Below, in pieces: positions 51,855 through 59,852 of a stretch of 64,000 nucleotides of DNA. Below the pieces are notes generated by a model. The model worked only from the letters and a program-made list of their open reading frames with translations. It had not been told where the DNA came from and did no database searches. A program made the position numbers and the translations under genes. Origin of the DNA: Bacteroidota bacterium (GTDB taxonomy: Bacteria > Bacteroidota > Bacteroidia > 2-12-FULL-35-15); the NCBI GenBank assembly GCA_025963775.1, contig JAOQAD010000037.1, positions 251,638 to 315,637 on the forward strand, read 5' to 3'. Within the stretch, counting starts at the first letter, position 1. Every line of letters starts with the position of its first letter.

Positions 51855-52382
51855 ATGAATCAAAAAGACATACGGATGCAAAAGGCCGCGGGCTGGGCTT
51901 TTAATAATTTAATAAAAGCGGAGATCATATTACTGGTTGTGGTCTTATCCGGGCTTTCACTAAAGGCTGCCGGTATTCCTGCAGGTAAAGTACCGGTAAC
52001 GATGGGGTGTTCCGCACTTGCTTTTTTATATTTCCTGAGAGCGCAAAAAACTCCGGAAGCCGGAACAAAACTCGAAATTTTTCTCAGTAAGCTCGCATCA
52101 TTCAGCTGGAGCTTTTCAACTATCGGGATTATGTTCCTTCTCCAGGGCTGGAATAAATCAGGGCAAATGATCGCAGTAGGTTGTTTTATCCAGGTAACTG
52201 TCAGCATCGCGGCTATTGTCATGAAAAATAAAGAAGACCCTGAGCATACCCCGGCAGACCCAACCATGCTGTACAGGTCGATGATCATTTTAGCCTTATC
52301 ACTCAGCCTTTATTTCTGCCCGAAGGAACAGCTCATCAAATCAGGTATAATTTCCATACCGCCTGTTGAGCAGGTAAAATAA
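51855..52382 (+). CDS. Hypothetical inner-membrane protein
   Basis: A 175-residue protein with about five hydrophobic segments: IILLVVVLSGLSLKAAG, VPVTMGCSALAFLYFL, FSTIGIMFLLQG, MIAVGCFIQVTVSIAAIVM and SMIILALSLSLYFCP. The N-terminus is short and cytoplasmic-looking, with a basic RMQKAAGWAF. I do not recognise the family. It begins two bases after the stop of the barrel-like gene and is the last gene before a strong terminator. Confidence 0.65.
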   Translation: MNQKDIRMQKAAGWAFNNLIKAEIILLVVVLSGLSLKAAGIPAGKVPVTMGCSALAFLYFLRAQKTPEAGTKLEIFLSKLASFSWSFSTIGIMFLLQGWNKSGQMIAVGCFIQVTVSIAAIVMKNKEDPEHTPADPTMLYRSMIILALSLSLYFCPKEQLIKSGIISIPPVEQVK

Positions 52383-52412
52383 AAAGTCCCCCGCACAATT
52401 GCGGGGGACTTT
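52383..52412. terminator. Bidirectional terminator after the membrane-protein gene
   Basis: A perfect 13-bp stem (AAAGTCCCCCGCA / TGCGGGGGACTTT) with a CAAT loop and T-rich flanks on both strands. It ends the plus-strand run from lysA and the convergent deoxynucleoside kinase gene. Confidence 0.9.
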
Positions 52413-52431
52413 CTTTTTAATCAATTTATTT

Positions 52432-53058
52432 TCAGAACAAACCGTTGATCTCTGCATCGATCTTGTGAATGATCGCGCCGAGGTCTTCTGATTTCTCAGA
52501 GAAGTTATTGTTGTCCACATCAATGATCAGCAGCTTTGCATCCTTGTGCTCCTGTTCGTATGACGTGATGAATGCTTCGTAGCGCTCGTTCAGTCGTTTC
52601 AGGTAATCAAGGCGGATCGCGTTCTCATAATCGCGGCCACGCTTCTGGATCTGGTTCACCAATGTAGGAACAGAGGCACGAAGATAGATCAGCAGATCAG
52701 GAGGAGTCACGAATGATTCCATCAGCTTGAACAATGCAAAATAATTTTCGAAATCACGGGTGGTCATTAAACCCATAGCGTGAAGGTTCGGCGCAAAAAT
52801 GTATGCATCCTCATAAATTGTCCTGTCCTGCACCACCGTTTTACCGCTGTTGCGGATCTGCTGGATCTGTCCGAAGCGGCTGTTCAGAAAGTACACCTGC
52901 AGGTTGAAGGACCAGCGCTGCATGTCTTCATAAAAATCATTCAGGTAAGGATTGTCATCCACATCTTCAAAATGCGGCTGCCATTTATAATGTTTTGCCA
53001 AGAGTGTAGTCAGGGTTGTTTTGCCCGAACCAATATTTCCCGCGATCGCTATGTGCAT
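52432..53058 (-). CDS. Deoxynucleoside kinase
   Basis: A 208-residue kinase of the dCK/dGK family, which phosphorylates deoxynucleosides for salvage. The P-loop is GNIGSGKTT (residues 7-15), the ERS/DRT motif is QDRTIYEDAYIF, and the lid is QKRGRDYE. NPYLNDFYEDMQRWSFNLQ is typical of the substrate site. Which base it prefers cannot be decided from motifs alone. It is a single gene, convergent with the membrane-protein run. A second member of the family is cut by the right edge of the window. Confidence 0.9.
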   Translation of the reverse strand: MHIAIAGNIGSGKTTLTTLLAKHYKWQPHFEDVDDNPYLNDFYEDMQRWSFNLQVYFLNSRFGQIQQIRNSGKTVVQDRTIYEDAYIFAPNLHAMGLMTTRDFENYFALFKLMESFVTPPDLLIYLRASVPTLVNQIQKRGRDYENAIRLDYLKRLNERYEAFITSYEQEHKDAKLLIIDVDNNNFSEKSEDLGAIIHKIDAEINGLF

Positions 53059-53232
53059 ATTAAGAGTAGAATAAATAATTTAATGAAACCTTTAAAACCG
53101 AAACGAAAATACTAATTCTAAGGCGCAGGTCAAGGAAAAAAATGTGAATTGTGGATAAGTTTTTAGTCGCCTTTTCAACCGCTTTCAGCGGCTGCGCTCA
53201 TGGCGGAAAGCAGCTGTTTTCCTGCGATGGGA

Positions 53233-54021
53233 TCACTCCGCTGCGTACACTGAAATTCCTTTTGCGGTTTGGATGAAGAGTGTCTCCACCTCAAGCCTGA
53301 AGCCTGTGAAATCTGTTACAGGAACATCGAATTCAGTTTCTTCCGTTGTTTTGATGTTGTATGCTTTGATCTTATTCTCCGGCATAAAGTAAAGCCAGTC
53401 ACCGATCACCTGGAACTGCTTTGCATTTTTTACAGGAACAGTTTTGTAATACGTTCCATATATATCAAAGATGAGCACACCTGTTGTTGGATTGTTCAGG
53501 TAGATCCTGTTATCGTGCTCCAGCAGCCTGTCGGGCTGAAGCTCCATGTTCAGCAGGTTGTCCAGGTTCTCCGTACGATGGTCGGGCTCATAGGAAGTGT
53601 TGAGCTGCGTGAGTGAAAAATTCTGCTGGTTGTACAGCCAGAGCCCGTTGTTGAATGATGAGCACACAAGGCTTACCTGCTGCAGCCCGAGCTTATCAAA
53701 GCTAAGCGGCTCACCGTTCAGACTTAATGTATTGTCGAGAAAAACAACCTGGGAAAAATCTTTGTAGAACACAAGCAGCTTCAGCATGTTCGAAGCATCC
53801 ACATAGCTGATATCGCCGAAATTTTTGTTGCTGTATTTGCAAAGCTGCTTCCCTGCCTTGTTGTATTTGATCAGCTCATCCTTCTTCACCACATACACGT
53901 TGCTTTGATTATCTGTTGTGAAAAAATCCGCTTCTGTTTCAATCGTGGCCATCAGCTTGTACTTGCCCTGTGAAAAGCAAAGAGTGCTGATGAAGAAAAA
54001 CAGGCAGAGGAAATTTTTCAT
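53233..54021 (-). CDS. Secreted beta-propeller-like protein
   Basis: I start at the ATG at 54,021 (262 residues), giving a signal peptide MKNFLCLFFFISTLCFS then QGKY. The mature part has repeats of about 40 residues with the rise-and-fall of WD/NHL-type blades, for example ADFFTTDNQSNVYVVKKDELIKYNKAGK, NGLWLYNQQNFSLTQLN and NRIYLNNPTTGVLIFDIYGTYYKTV. It lacks the lipobox and T9SS tail, so it is probably periplasmic. A TACCTTTG box ends seven bases before the ATG. I do not know its function. Confidence 0.68.
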   Translation of the reverse strand: MKNFLCLFFFISTLCFSQGKYKLMATIETEADFFTTDNQSNVYVVKKDELIKYNKAGKQLCKYSNKNFGDISYVDASNMLKLLVFYKDFSQVVFLDNTLSLNGEPLSFDKLGLQQVSLVCSSFNNGLWLYNQQNFSLTQLNTSYEPDHRTENLDNLLNMELQPDRLLEHDNRIYLNNPTTGVLIFDIYGTYYKTVPVKNAKQFQVIGDWLYFMPENKIKAYNIKTTEETEFDVPVTDFTGFRLEVETLFIQTAKGISVYAAE

Positions 54022-54027
54022 TTGACT

Positions 54028-54035
54028 CAAAGGTA
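54028..54035 (-). promoter_or_regulatory. -7 element in front of the propeller-like gene
   Basis: TACCTTTG on the minus strand is a perfect -7 box. It sits only seven bases before the ATG at 54,021, so transcription from here would be leaderless or nearly so. No -33 element is visible at the usual distance. Confidence 0.35.
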
Positions 54036-54070
54036 ACCACTAAATGCGAATTTAACGAATCTGTGTGCAT

Positions 54071-54167
54071 GTCATTTCGAGTTCGACCGAAGGGAGAGTA
54101 TCGAGAATTGTGTGAGCTTGTTCTCGATATGCTCGTGCCTCGCTACTCGAACTGACGCTAATAAAAT
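54071..54167 (+). repeat. Dispersed palindromic repeat, family A, copy 3
   Basis: A 97-base copy nearly identical to 49,104-49,200, in the same orientation and with the same ACGAATCTGTGTG lead. The loop differs at about ten bases, but the arms (GGGAGAGTATCGAGAA / TTCTCGATATGCTC) stay complementary through paired changes (GGGAA with TTCCC in copy 2, GAGAA with TTCTC here). That suggests selection on a structure. Confidence 0.8.
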
Positions 54168-54440
54168 TCCGTATGTAATCCCGAACTTGTCAGAAGAATA
54201 TCTTTGCGCAAAATCTCATCCTGAGCGCAGCGAATGGATCTTTGAGATTCTTATGAAATTTACGAAAGAGATTTTCGTTTCATCTCATTTCACTCAGATG
54301 ACAGAATAATCATCAGTCTAATTGTACCAACACACCCCTAACCCCTCTCCAGAGGGGAATTGATCCTGCACCATTTTAAATTCCGTTTCGGTCCAGAACC
54401 TCAGTTATGAAACTAACCGTCTCCGAACTACAACTCCCAA
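54168..54440. other. Intergenic region rich in degenerate repeats
   Basis: This is the rest of the 419-base gap between the propeller-like gene and the GH3 gene. It contains CATCCTGAGCGCAGCGAATG at about 54,219, a string that I associate with common intergenic repeats of Bacteroidota, then a GAGATGAAA/CTCAGATGACA-like stretch, and a CCCCTCTCCAGAGGGG palindrome near 54,340. No convincing gene or RNA is seen. Confidence 0.45.
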
Positions 54441-55964
54441 CTACAAACTAACCAACTGCAGGATCTCCTCCATGTACTTCCTGTCGTTCGATAAGCGCGG
54501 AACTTTATGCTGTCCGCCCAGCTTATTCTTTGATTCCAGCCATTTATAAAATGTTCCCTGCGGAAGGCTCTTCACCAGCGGAAGCTTTAACGCGAGGTTC
54601 TGGTAGCGCTTTGCTTCGTAATCGGAGTTGATCGATTTGAGTGCATTGTCCAGCATCTCCGTAAAATAATCAAGGCGCTCCGGTTCTTTTTCAAACTCGA
54701 TGAGCCATTCATGCGCGCCGCTTTCATCATCCTTCATGTACACAGGAGCAGCAGTGTATTCGCGGATCTGTGCTCCGCTCTTATCGCAGGCGATCGCAAG
54801 CGCCTTGTCGGCATTCTCCACGATCACCTCTTCACCAAAAGCATTGATGAAATGTTTGGTGCGTCCGGTGATCTTAAAACGGAAAGGATACAGGGAAGTG
54901 AACTTGACCGTATCTCCCAGGCGGTAACGCCACAATCCGGCATTGGTGGTGATCACCAGCTCGTAGTTCGTATCCACTTCCACCTCATCGAGTGAAAGCG
55001 TAGTGGGATCATCGCCGCTACCGGCAATGGAATCCACGGGAATGAACTCATAGAAGATCCCGTAATCGAGCATCAGCAGCAGCTCATCCGAGTTCCGCTG
55101 ATCCTGGATGCCGAAAAATCCTTCTGTTGCATTGTATAATTCGAGGTAAGAAAGATCAGGCTTGTCAAAAATAGTTTTGAATTGTTCGCGGTACGGATTG
55201 AAATTCACGCCGCCATGAAAATACACTTCGAGGTTCGGCCATACTTCTGCGATCGATCTTTTCCCGCTGCGCTCCAATACTTTTTTCATGATCAGCAGCA
55301 TCCAGGAAGGCACGCCGGCAAGGCTTACCATGTTCTCGTTGATCGTTGCTTCTGCAATTTTTTCCAGCTTCTCATCCCATTTATCCATGAGCGCGATCGA
55401 CATATCCGGCGCACGGAAGAACTCCGCCCACACCGGTAAATTATTGATCACGATCGCTGAAAGGTCGCCGTTCTGCGATTCATAACCATTGTGATGGTCT
55501 GTTACCAGGCTTCCTGCAAGTGCAAGATTTTTTCCTGTGAATAATTGTGTTTCAGGATTCAGTGAGCAATGGATCGCGATCATGTCGCGGCCGCCGTTGT
55601 AATGGCAGTTATCCAGCGACTCTTCACTCACGGGGATGAACTTGCTTTTATCGCTGGTGGTGCCTGACGATTTTGCAAACCATTTAATATCCGAATGCCA
55701 GAGCACATTCTGCTCTCCCTTCCTGATCCTGTCGATGTATGGCTTCAGCGATTCATAATCCTGCAGGGGAATATTTTTTTTGAACTGCTCATAATTCCGG
55801 ATGCCCTCAAAATTATGCATCCTTCCCCATTCCGTGAACTCGGCCGAATCCACCAGCTTGCGCAGCCATTCATTCTGCACATCAAAAGGATACTTCATAA
55901 AAAGCTCGATCTGGTGCATCCGCTTCTTCATCCACCAGCTTGCAATTGAGTTTATTATCGGCAT
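54441..55964 (-). CDS. GH3 auxin-responsive promoter family protein (acyl-adenylate/amide synthetase-like)
   Basis: A 507-residue protein of the GH3 family, which belongs to the ANL adenylating superfamily. The signature segments are HSDIKWFAKSSGTTSDKSKFIPVS (ATP-binding, about residues 89-112), YNATEGFFGIQDQ (about 283) and GLWRYRLGDTVKF (about 346), with KITGRTKHFINAFGEEV near the hinge. Plant members join amino acids to jasmonate or auxin; the bacterial substrates are largely unknown. All ATP-binding motifs look intact. It stands alone, without a clear partner gene. Confidence 0.88.
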   Translation of the reverse strand: MPIINSIASWWMKKRMHQIELFMKYPFDVQNEWLRKLVDSAEFTEWGRMHNFEGIRNYEQFKKNIPLQDYESLKPYIDRIRKGEQNVLWHSDIKWFAKSSGTTSDKSKFIPVSEESLDNCHYNGGRDMIAIHCSLNPETQLFTGKNLALAGSLVTDHHNGYESQNGDLSAIVINNLPVWAEFFRAPDMSIALMDKWDEKLEKIAEATINENMVSLAGVPSWMLLIMKKVLERSGKRSIAEVWPNLEVYFHGGVNFNPYREQFKTIFDKPDLSYLELYNATEGFFGIQDQRNSDELLLMLDYGIFYEFIPVDSIAGSGDDPTTLSLDEVEVDTNYELVITTNAGLWRYRLGDTVKFTSLYPFRFKITGRTKHFINAFGEEVIVENADKALAIACDKSGAQIREYTAAPVYMKDDESGAHEWLIEFEKEPERLDYFTEMLDNALKSINSDYEAKRYQNLALKLPLVKSLPQGTFYKWLESKNKLGGQHKVPRLSNDRKYMEEILQLVSL

Positions 55965-56088
55965 GTCTGAATTGAAATTAAGGATTAGAAAATTTGAAGA
56001 TTCAAAAATTAGTTAATTAAGTTAAATTGGTTACTTAAGTAAATTCAGACTTTGTTTTCTTCGCCTGAATTAACCCAATTTACCAAAT

Positions 56089-57708
56089 TTACTTTTTCCC
56101 TAAATGATTTTCGATTTCCATGAGTGTCATCGAATTAAAACACATCTCCTTTGTGAGCATTCCTTTTCTTGCTGCACAAACGCCAAAGTACATGTCGTGG
56201 TAGCCTTCCTTTTCATGGGCATCCGGGTTGATGGAGATCTTAACGCCTTTCTCCATGCAATACTGGATCCAGCGCCAGTCGATATCGAGCCGGTACGGAT
56301 GCGCATTCAGCTCCACGATCACATTGTTCGCAGCGCAGGCATCAATGATTTTTTTATGATCGATCGGGTAACCCGGACGCGATAATAACAACCGCCCGGT
56401 CGGGTGGCCAAGGATGGTTGTGTATGGATTTTCAACAGCTTTCAATATGCGTGCTGTTGCTTTTTCCTCTGTCATCTTTAAATTGGAATGCACCGAAGCG
56501 ACAATAAAATCAAATGTTTTCAGCACCTCTTCCGGGTAATCGAGCGAGCCGTCGTTCAATATATCGCTTTCAATTCCTTTGAGAATTTTAAAGGGCGCCA
56601 GCTCTGCATTCAGTGCTTCGATCTCTTTGTGCTGCTCCATCACACGCTCCGGCTTCAGGCCGTTGGCATAGAATGCAGACTGTGAATGGTCGCAGATGCC
56701 GAGGTATTCATAGCCGAGCTCTTTGCAGTAAACGGCCATATCTTTCAGCGAATGCAGGCCATCACTGTAGGTGCTGTGATTGTGAAGAATGCCTTTCAGA
56801 TCATTCAGCTCAATGAGCTTCGGAATTTTATTCTCTTTCGCAAGCGAAACTTCATTCAATCCTTCACGAAGCTCCGGCTCGATGTATTGAAGCCCTGCCG
56901 AGGAATAGATCTCTTCTTCCGAAGAATAGATGTGAGATATGAGATGTGAGATATGAGATGCAGGACCTGAGAGCTTGGACAAATGCTCAGGCGTTGCGGT
57001 TGTTTCAAACAGCTTTGAATAGAACTGATCCGCTGCACAAAAGATCAGCTTCACTTTTACATTCCTTACATTCTCAATTTCTGTTTTGCTTTCCGCCTTA
57101 TCTGTTGCAAGCAGAATTTCGATCATGTCAATGATCTCCGATTTCCTGCGCATGGCGCCAGTCAGAGAAACCAATTCTGTTTCATATTGTTTCTTCAGTT
57201 CCTGCACAAGGTCCATCGCGAATTTTTCCACGGAAGCATAATGAAATTTGCCGATGTTCGACTGGAAGAACTCGATCTGCTTTTTTACCGCCTCCTGTGT
57301 TTTCGCACCGAAGCCTTTCAGCGTCACCAGCCTGTTCTCATTGCAGGCATATAATAATTCACCCACGCTTTCTATTTCCAGCTCGCGCCATAGTTGCCCT
57401 ACCTTTTTCGGCCCGATGCCTTTGATGCGCAGCATTTCAATCACACCCACAGGAGTCTTCTCCAGCATAGCGCTCAGCTCCTTCAGCCCGTTGGTGGTTT
57501 GCAGCTCATGGATCTTCGCAGCAATGCTTTTGCCGATGCCTTCGATCTGTTCCAGCTCCTCCCGGTTCTTCCCTTCGAGGTCAATATCTGTTTTATCCAG
57601 CTTGAATGCAGCATTGGCGATGGATTTGATCTTGAACGGATTTTCCTCGTGCAGCTCCATCAGCTGAGCCGTTAATTTTAAAGCATCCGCTATTTCTCCT
57701 GTTGTCAT
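56089..57708 (-). CDS. PolX-like protein: HhH and PHP domains with eroded polymerase motif
   Basis: This 539-residue protein has the layout of bacterial PolX. It starts with a helix-hairpin-helix region (IEGIGKSIAAKIHEL, about 55-69; IKGIGPKKVGQLW, about 95-107), then a Pol X-type nucleotidyltransferase region (150-300), and ends in a PHP domain (LHNHSTYSDG at 308-317; ICDHSQ; IVELNAHPYRLD; SINPDAHE) that in PolX is a 3'-5' exonuclease or AP endonuclease. The PHP metal residues are present. In the polymerase core the usual GDID (two catalytic aspartates) reads DMIE at 194-197, so synthesis is probably lost. A short SHISHLISHI insertion comes from a 14-base tandem repeat. Role: base-excision repair or end processing, by inference. 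Confidence 0.85.
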   Translation of the reverse strand: MTTGEIADALKLTAQLMELHEENPFKIKSIANAAFKLDKTDIDLEGKNREELEQIEGIGKSIAAKIHELQTTNGLKELSAMLEKTPVGVIEMLRIKGIGPKKVGQLWRELEIESVGELLYACNENRLVTLKGFGAKTQEAVKKQIEFFQSNIGKFHYASVEKFAMDLVQELKKQYETELVSLTGAMRRKSEIIDMIEILLATDKAESKTEIENVRNVKVKLIFCAADQFYSKLFETTATPEHLSKLSGPASHISHLISHIYSSEEEIYSSAGLQYIEPELREGLNEVSLAKENKIPKLIELNDLKGILHNHSTYSDGLHSLKDMAVYCKELGYEYLGICDHSQSAFYANGLKPERVMEQHKEIEALNAELAPFKILKGIESDILNDGSLDYPEEVLKTFDFIVASVHSNLKMTEEKATARILKAVENPYTTILGHPTGRLLLSRPGYPIDHKKIIDACAANNVIVELNAHPYRLDIDWRWIQYCMEKGVKISINPDAHEKEGYHDMYFGVCAARKGMLTKEMCFNSMTLMEIENHLGKK

Positions 57709-57750
57709 ACAATTAAAAATTCTGAAATTAAAAAGTACGGATTAATTCAT

Positions 57751-57758
57751 TAAATTTG
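57751..57758 (+). promoter_or_regulatory. -7 element in front of the Kelch-like T9SS cargo gene
   Basis: TAAATTTG, a perfect -7 box, about 60 bases before the start codon. No TTG occurs 17-22 bases upstream. Confidence 0.35.
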
Positions 57759-57814
57759 AGATCCGTTGCCTTGCACAGAGAAGGCCGAACACATGTACAT
57801 GTCCATTTACAAAG

Positions 57815-59416
57815 ATGATGAATAAATTTAAAAAAATCAGCAGCCTTTTCCTGATTGTTTTCATGAGCTTAAAGGCATTCTCCCAATACGGCCAGTTGCC
57901 GCCGTTCAGTATCAGCCTCGAAGCCATTACAGGAATTAATATTCCGGGAGTGCATTCATTTGCATTTGCGCAGTCGGGCGATAAATGGCTGATCATCGGC
58001 GGGCGCACCAACGGATTGCACGGGGTGAACAGCAACGACGGATTTCCTGCCGAATTCAAAAACGACAATGTGATCGTGATCGATACCACTACCTGGGCAT
58101 ATTATACTGCCGGCCTCAACCAGCTTCCCTGGAACATTGCCGACCCGATGCGCAGCACCAACATGGAATATGTACGCGATGGCGATTACCTCTATATGGC
58201 AGGCGGATTCGGATTCGACAGTGTTGCGAGCATCTACGTGACCTTCCCGAAGCTCACTGCTGTGCACATCGACAACATGATCAACGCGGTGATCAATGCG
58301 CAGCCCGTTGCGCCATTCATCAGGCAGGTAAGCGATACCAACCTTGCCGTTTGCGGAGGAGATCTCGGAAAAATAGGCAATGATTATTACCTCTGCTTCG
58401 GCCATAATTTCGGCGGGCGCTACAGCGATCCTCCAACTCCTTTGTTCACGCAACAATACACCGACCGGATCAAAAAGTTCAACCTTACGGATGACGGCAC
58501 CACGATCACATTAAATAACTATACCTATTTGGTGGATACGAATAATTTTCACCGCCGCGACCTGAACGTTGGCCCGATCGTACAGCCCGGAGGCAGCTTT
58601 GCGCTGGAAGCGTACGGCGGCGTGTTCAAGAAAACACAGAACCTTCCCTTCCGTGAGCCGATCACCATCACCTCATCGGGAACGGCTGTGAACATGGCCT
58701 ACCAGCAGGTGATGAGCCATTACACCTGCGCCAATATTCCTGTGTTTGATTCGCTGAGCGGAAGCATGTACAGCACATTCCTCGGCGGCATCAGCCTGTA
58801 CGATTACAGCACCGTTACCAGCCTTGTCGCCATGGATACGCTGGTTCCCTTTATCAACGACATTACCACGATGACCACGCATTCAAGCGGCGCAGTGGAG
58901 GAAACTGTACTCCCCGTGCAGCTTCCCGGGCTTCTCGGCTCGAATGCCAAATTTGTGCTGAACGAGAACATTGCGCATTATGCCAACGAGGTGATCCACA
59001 TCCGCAACCTGCCGAATACCAAAGTACTTGCGGGCTACATGCTCGGAGGCATCCGCGCACAGCAGGGAAATTTCGGCACCAGCGCGGCCAATGATACCAT
59101 TTACAGGATTTACATCACGCCGAATAACATCGCGATCGGCATTGATGAATTAAGCGGCATACAGAATACATCGCTTTTCCCAAATCCTTCTTCGCAAAGC
59201 AGCACGCTGATGTTCAGCTTAAAGAATACGGAAAACGTAAAAATAAGCCTGTGTGACCTTACAGGAAAAGAGATCATGATGATCGCCGATGAGGAAATGC
59301 AGAAAGGGAACCGCCAGGTGCTTATCAATACATCAAAGCTTCCTGCAGGAGTTTATCTTTGTAACATCGGTTCGCTGAGCGGAAAAAAAGTACTGAAGGT
59401 GGTTGTGAGCAGGTAG
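57815..59416 (+). CDS. Secreted Kelch-like protein with T9SS sorting domain
   Basis: A 533-residue protein with a signal peptide (MNKFKKISSLFLIVFMSLKAFS, then QYGQ). The body contains Kelch-type blades: SGDKWLIIGGRTNGLHG, RDGDYLYMAGGFGFDS and GNDYYLCFGHNFGGRY. The last ~80 residues are a type A T9SS sorting domain (SLFPNPSSQSSTLMFSL to GKKVLKVVVSR). A start three bases further in (57,818) is equally possible. It is presumably a surface or released protein that binds a polymer or another protein. No enzyme motif is visible. Confidence 0.82.
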   Translation: MMNKFKKISSLFLIVFMSLKAFSQYGQLPPFSISLEAITGINIPGVHSFAFAQSGDKWLIIGGRTNGLHGVNSNDGFPAEFKNDNVIVIDTTTWAYYTAGLNQLPWNIADPMRSTNMEYVRDGDYLYMAGGFGFDSVASIYVTFPKLTAVHIDNMINAVINAQPVAPFIRQVSDTNLAVCGGDLGKIGNDYYLCFGHNFGGRYSDPPTPLFTQQYTDRIKKFNLTDDGTTITLNNYTYLVDTNNFHRRDLNVGPIVQPGGSFALEAYGGVFKKTQNLPFREPITITSSGTAVNMAYQQVMSHYTCANIPVFDSLSGSMYSTFLGGISLYDYSTVTSLVAMDTLVPFINDITTMTTHSSGAVEETVLPVQLPGLLGSNAKFVLNENIAHYANEVIHIRNLPNTKVLAGYMLGGIRAQQGNFGTSAANDTIYRIYITPNNIAIGIDELSGIQNTSLFPNPSSQSSTLMFSLKNTENVKISLCDLTGKEIMMIADEEMQKGNRQVLINTSKLPAGVYLCNIGSLSGKKVLKVVVSR

Positions 59417-59552
59417 TGCGATAAATTCTAAACAGTACGCTATTGCTTTTGTCATGCCTTGCTACGCCTGCCCCGGACTCTGATCCGGGGACACGGCATC
59501 TCTGTACTGTTCCGGTTAGCAGGATTCCCCTCAACTCATAAATTATAGCGAG

Positions 59553-59574
59553 ATCCCGTGTCGGAGCACGGGAT
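59553..59574. repeat. Palindromic repeat, family B, copy 2
   Basis: ATCCCGTG, six bases, CACGGGAT, followed by GAC. This is the same core as at 46,714-46,796. There is no T run on the plus strand. Confidence 0.65.
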
Positions 59575-59765
59575 GACTTAATAATTTGAGTAGGTAATAA
59601 TACTTCTCCCTCCTAACCCATGTTTCCGGTCGCGAAGCGATTACCTGCGCAAATTAAATCCGAAAAAAATCTGTGAATCTGTGGCAAATGCAATGCTGCT
59701 AACCGAATGAAGATCCCTCCGCGTTGGTCGGGATGACAAAGTGCTCACATTAAAACTATAGAGAG

Positions 59766-59807
59766 ATTCCGTGTCCCCGGATCCCGGGGTAGGCTCAGCA
59801 CGGGATG
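59766..59807. repeat. Palindromic repeat, family B, copy 3
   Basis: Outer arms ATTCCGTG and CACGGGAT (one mismatch) enclose a second hairpin CCCCGG/CCGGGG. It ends in GATGACTT like copy 2. Confidence 0.6.
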
Positions 59808-59852
59808 ACTTGGTAAACGGAAATGAAACAATCTGGAATTTTTCAGAAGAGC

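Larger units (their letters stand above)
59417..59852. other. 436-base intergenic region with repeated hairpins
   Basis: No gene is evident. It holds a CCCCGGA/TCCGGGG hairpin (59,471-59,490) inside a TGCC/GGCA pair, two family B palindromes (59,553-59,574 and 59,766-59,807), an AATCTGTGAATCTGTGGC string near 59,667 and a diverged GGGATGACA copy near 59,725. Repeats make up about half of the gap. The gene pair around it is convergent, so these hairpins may also end transcription. Confidence 0.6.

Noticed and set aside
59417-59852. Insertion-sequence remnant
   Set aside because: There are only short palindromes, with no transposase fragment or terminal repeats enclosing a longer unit.
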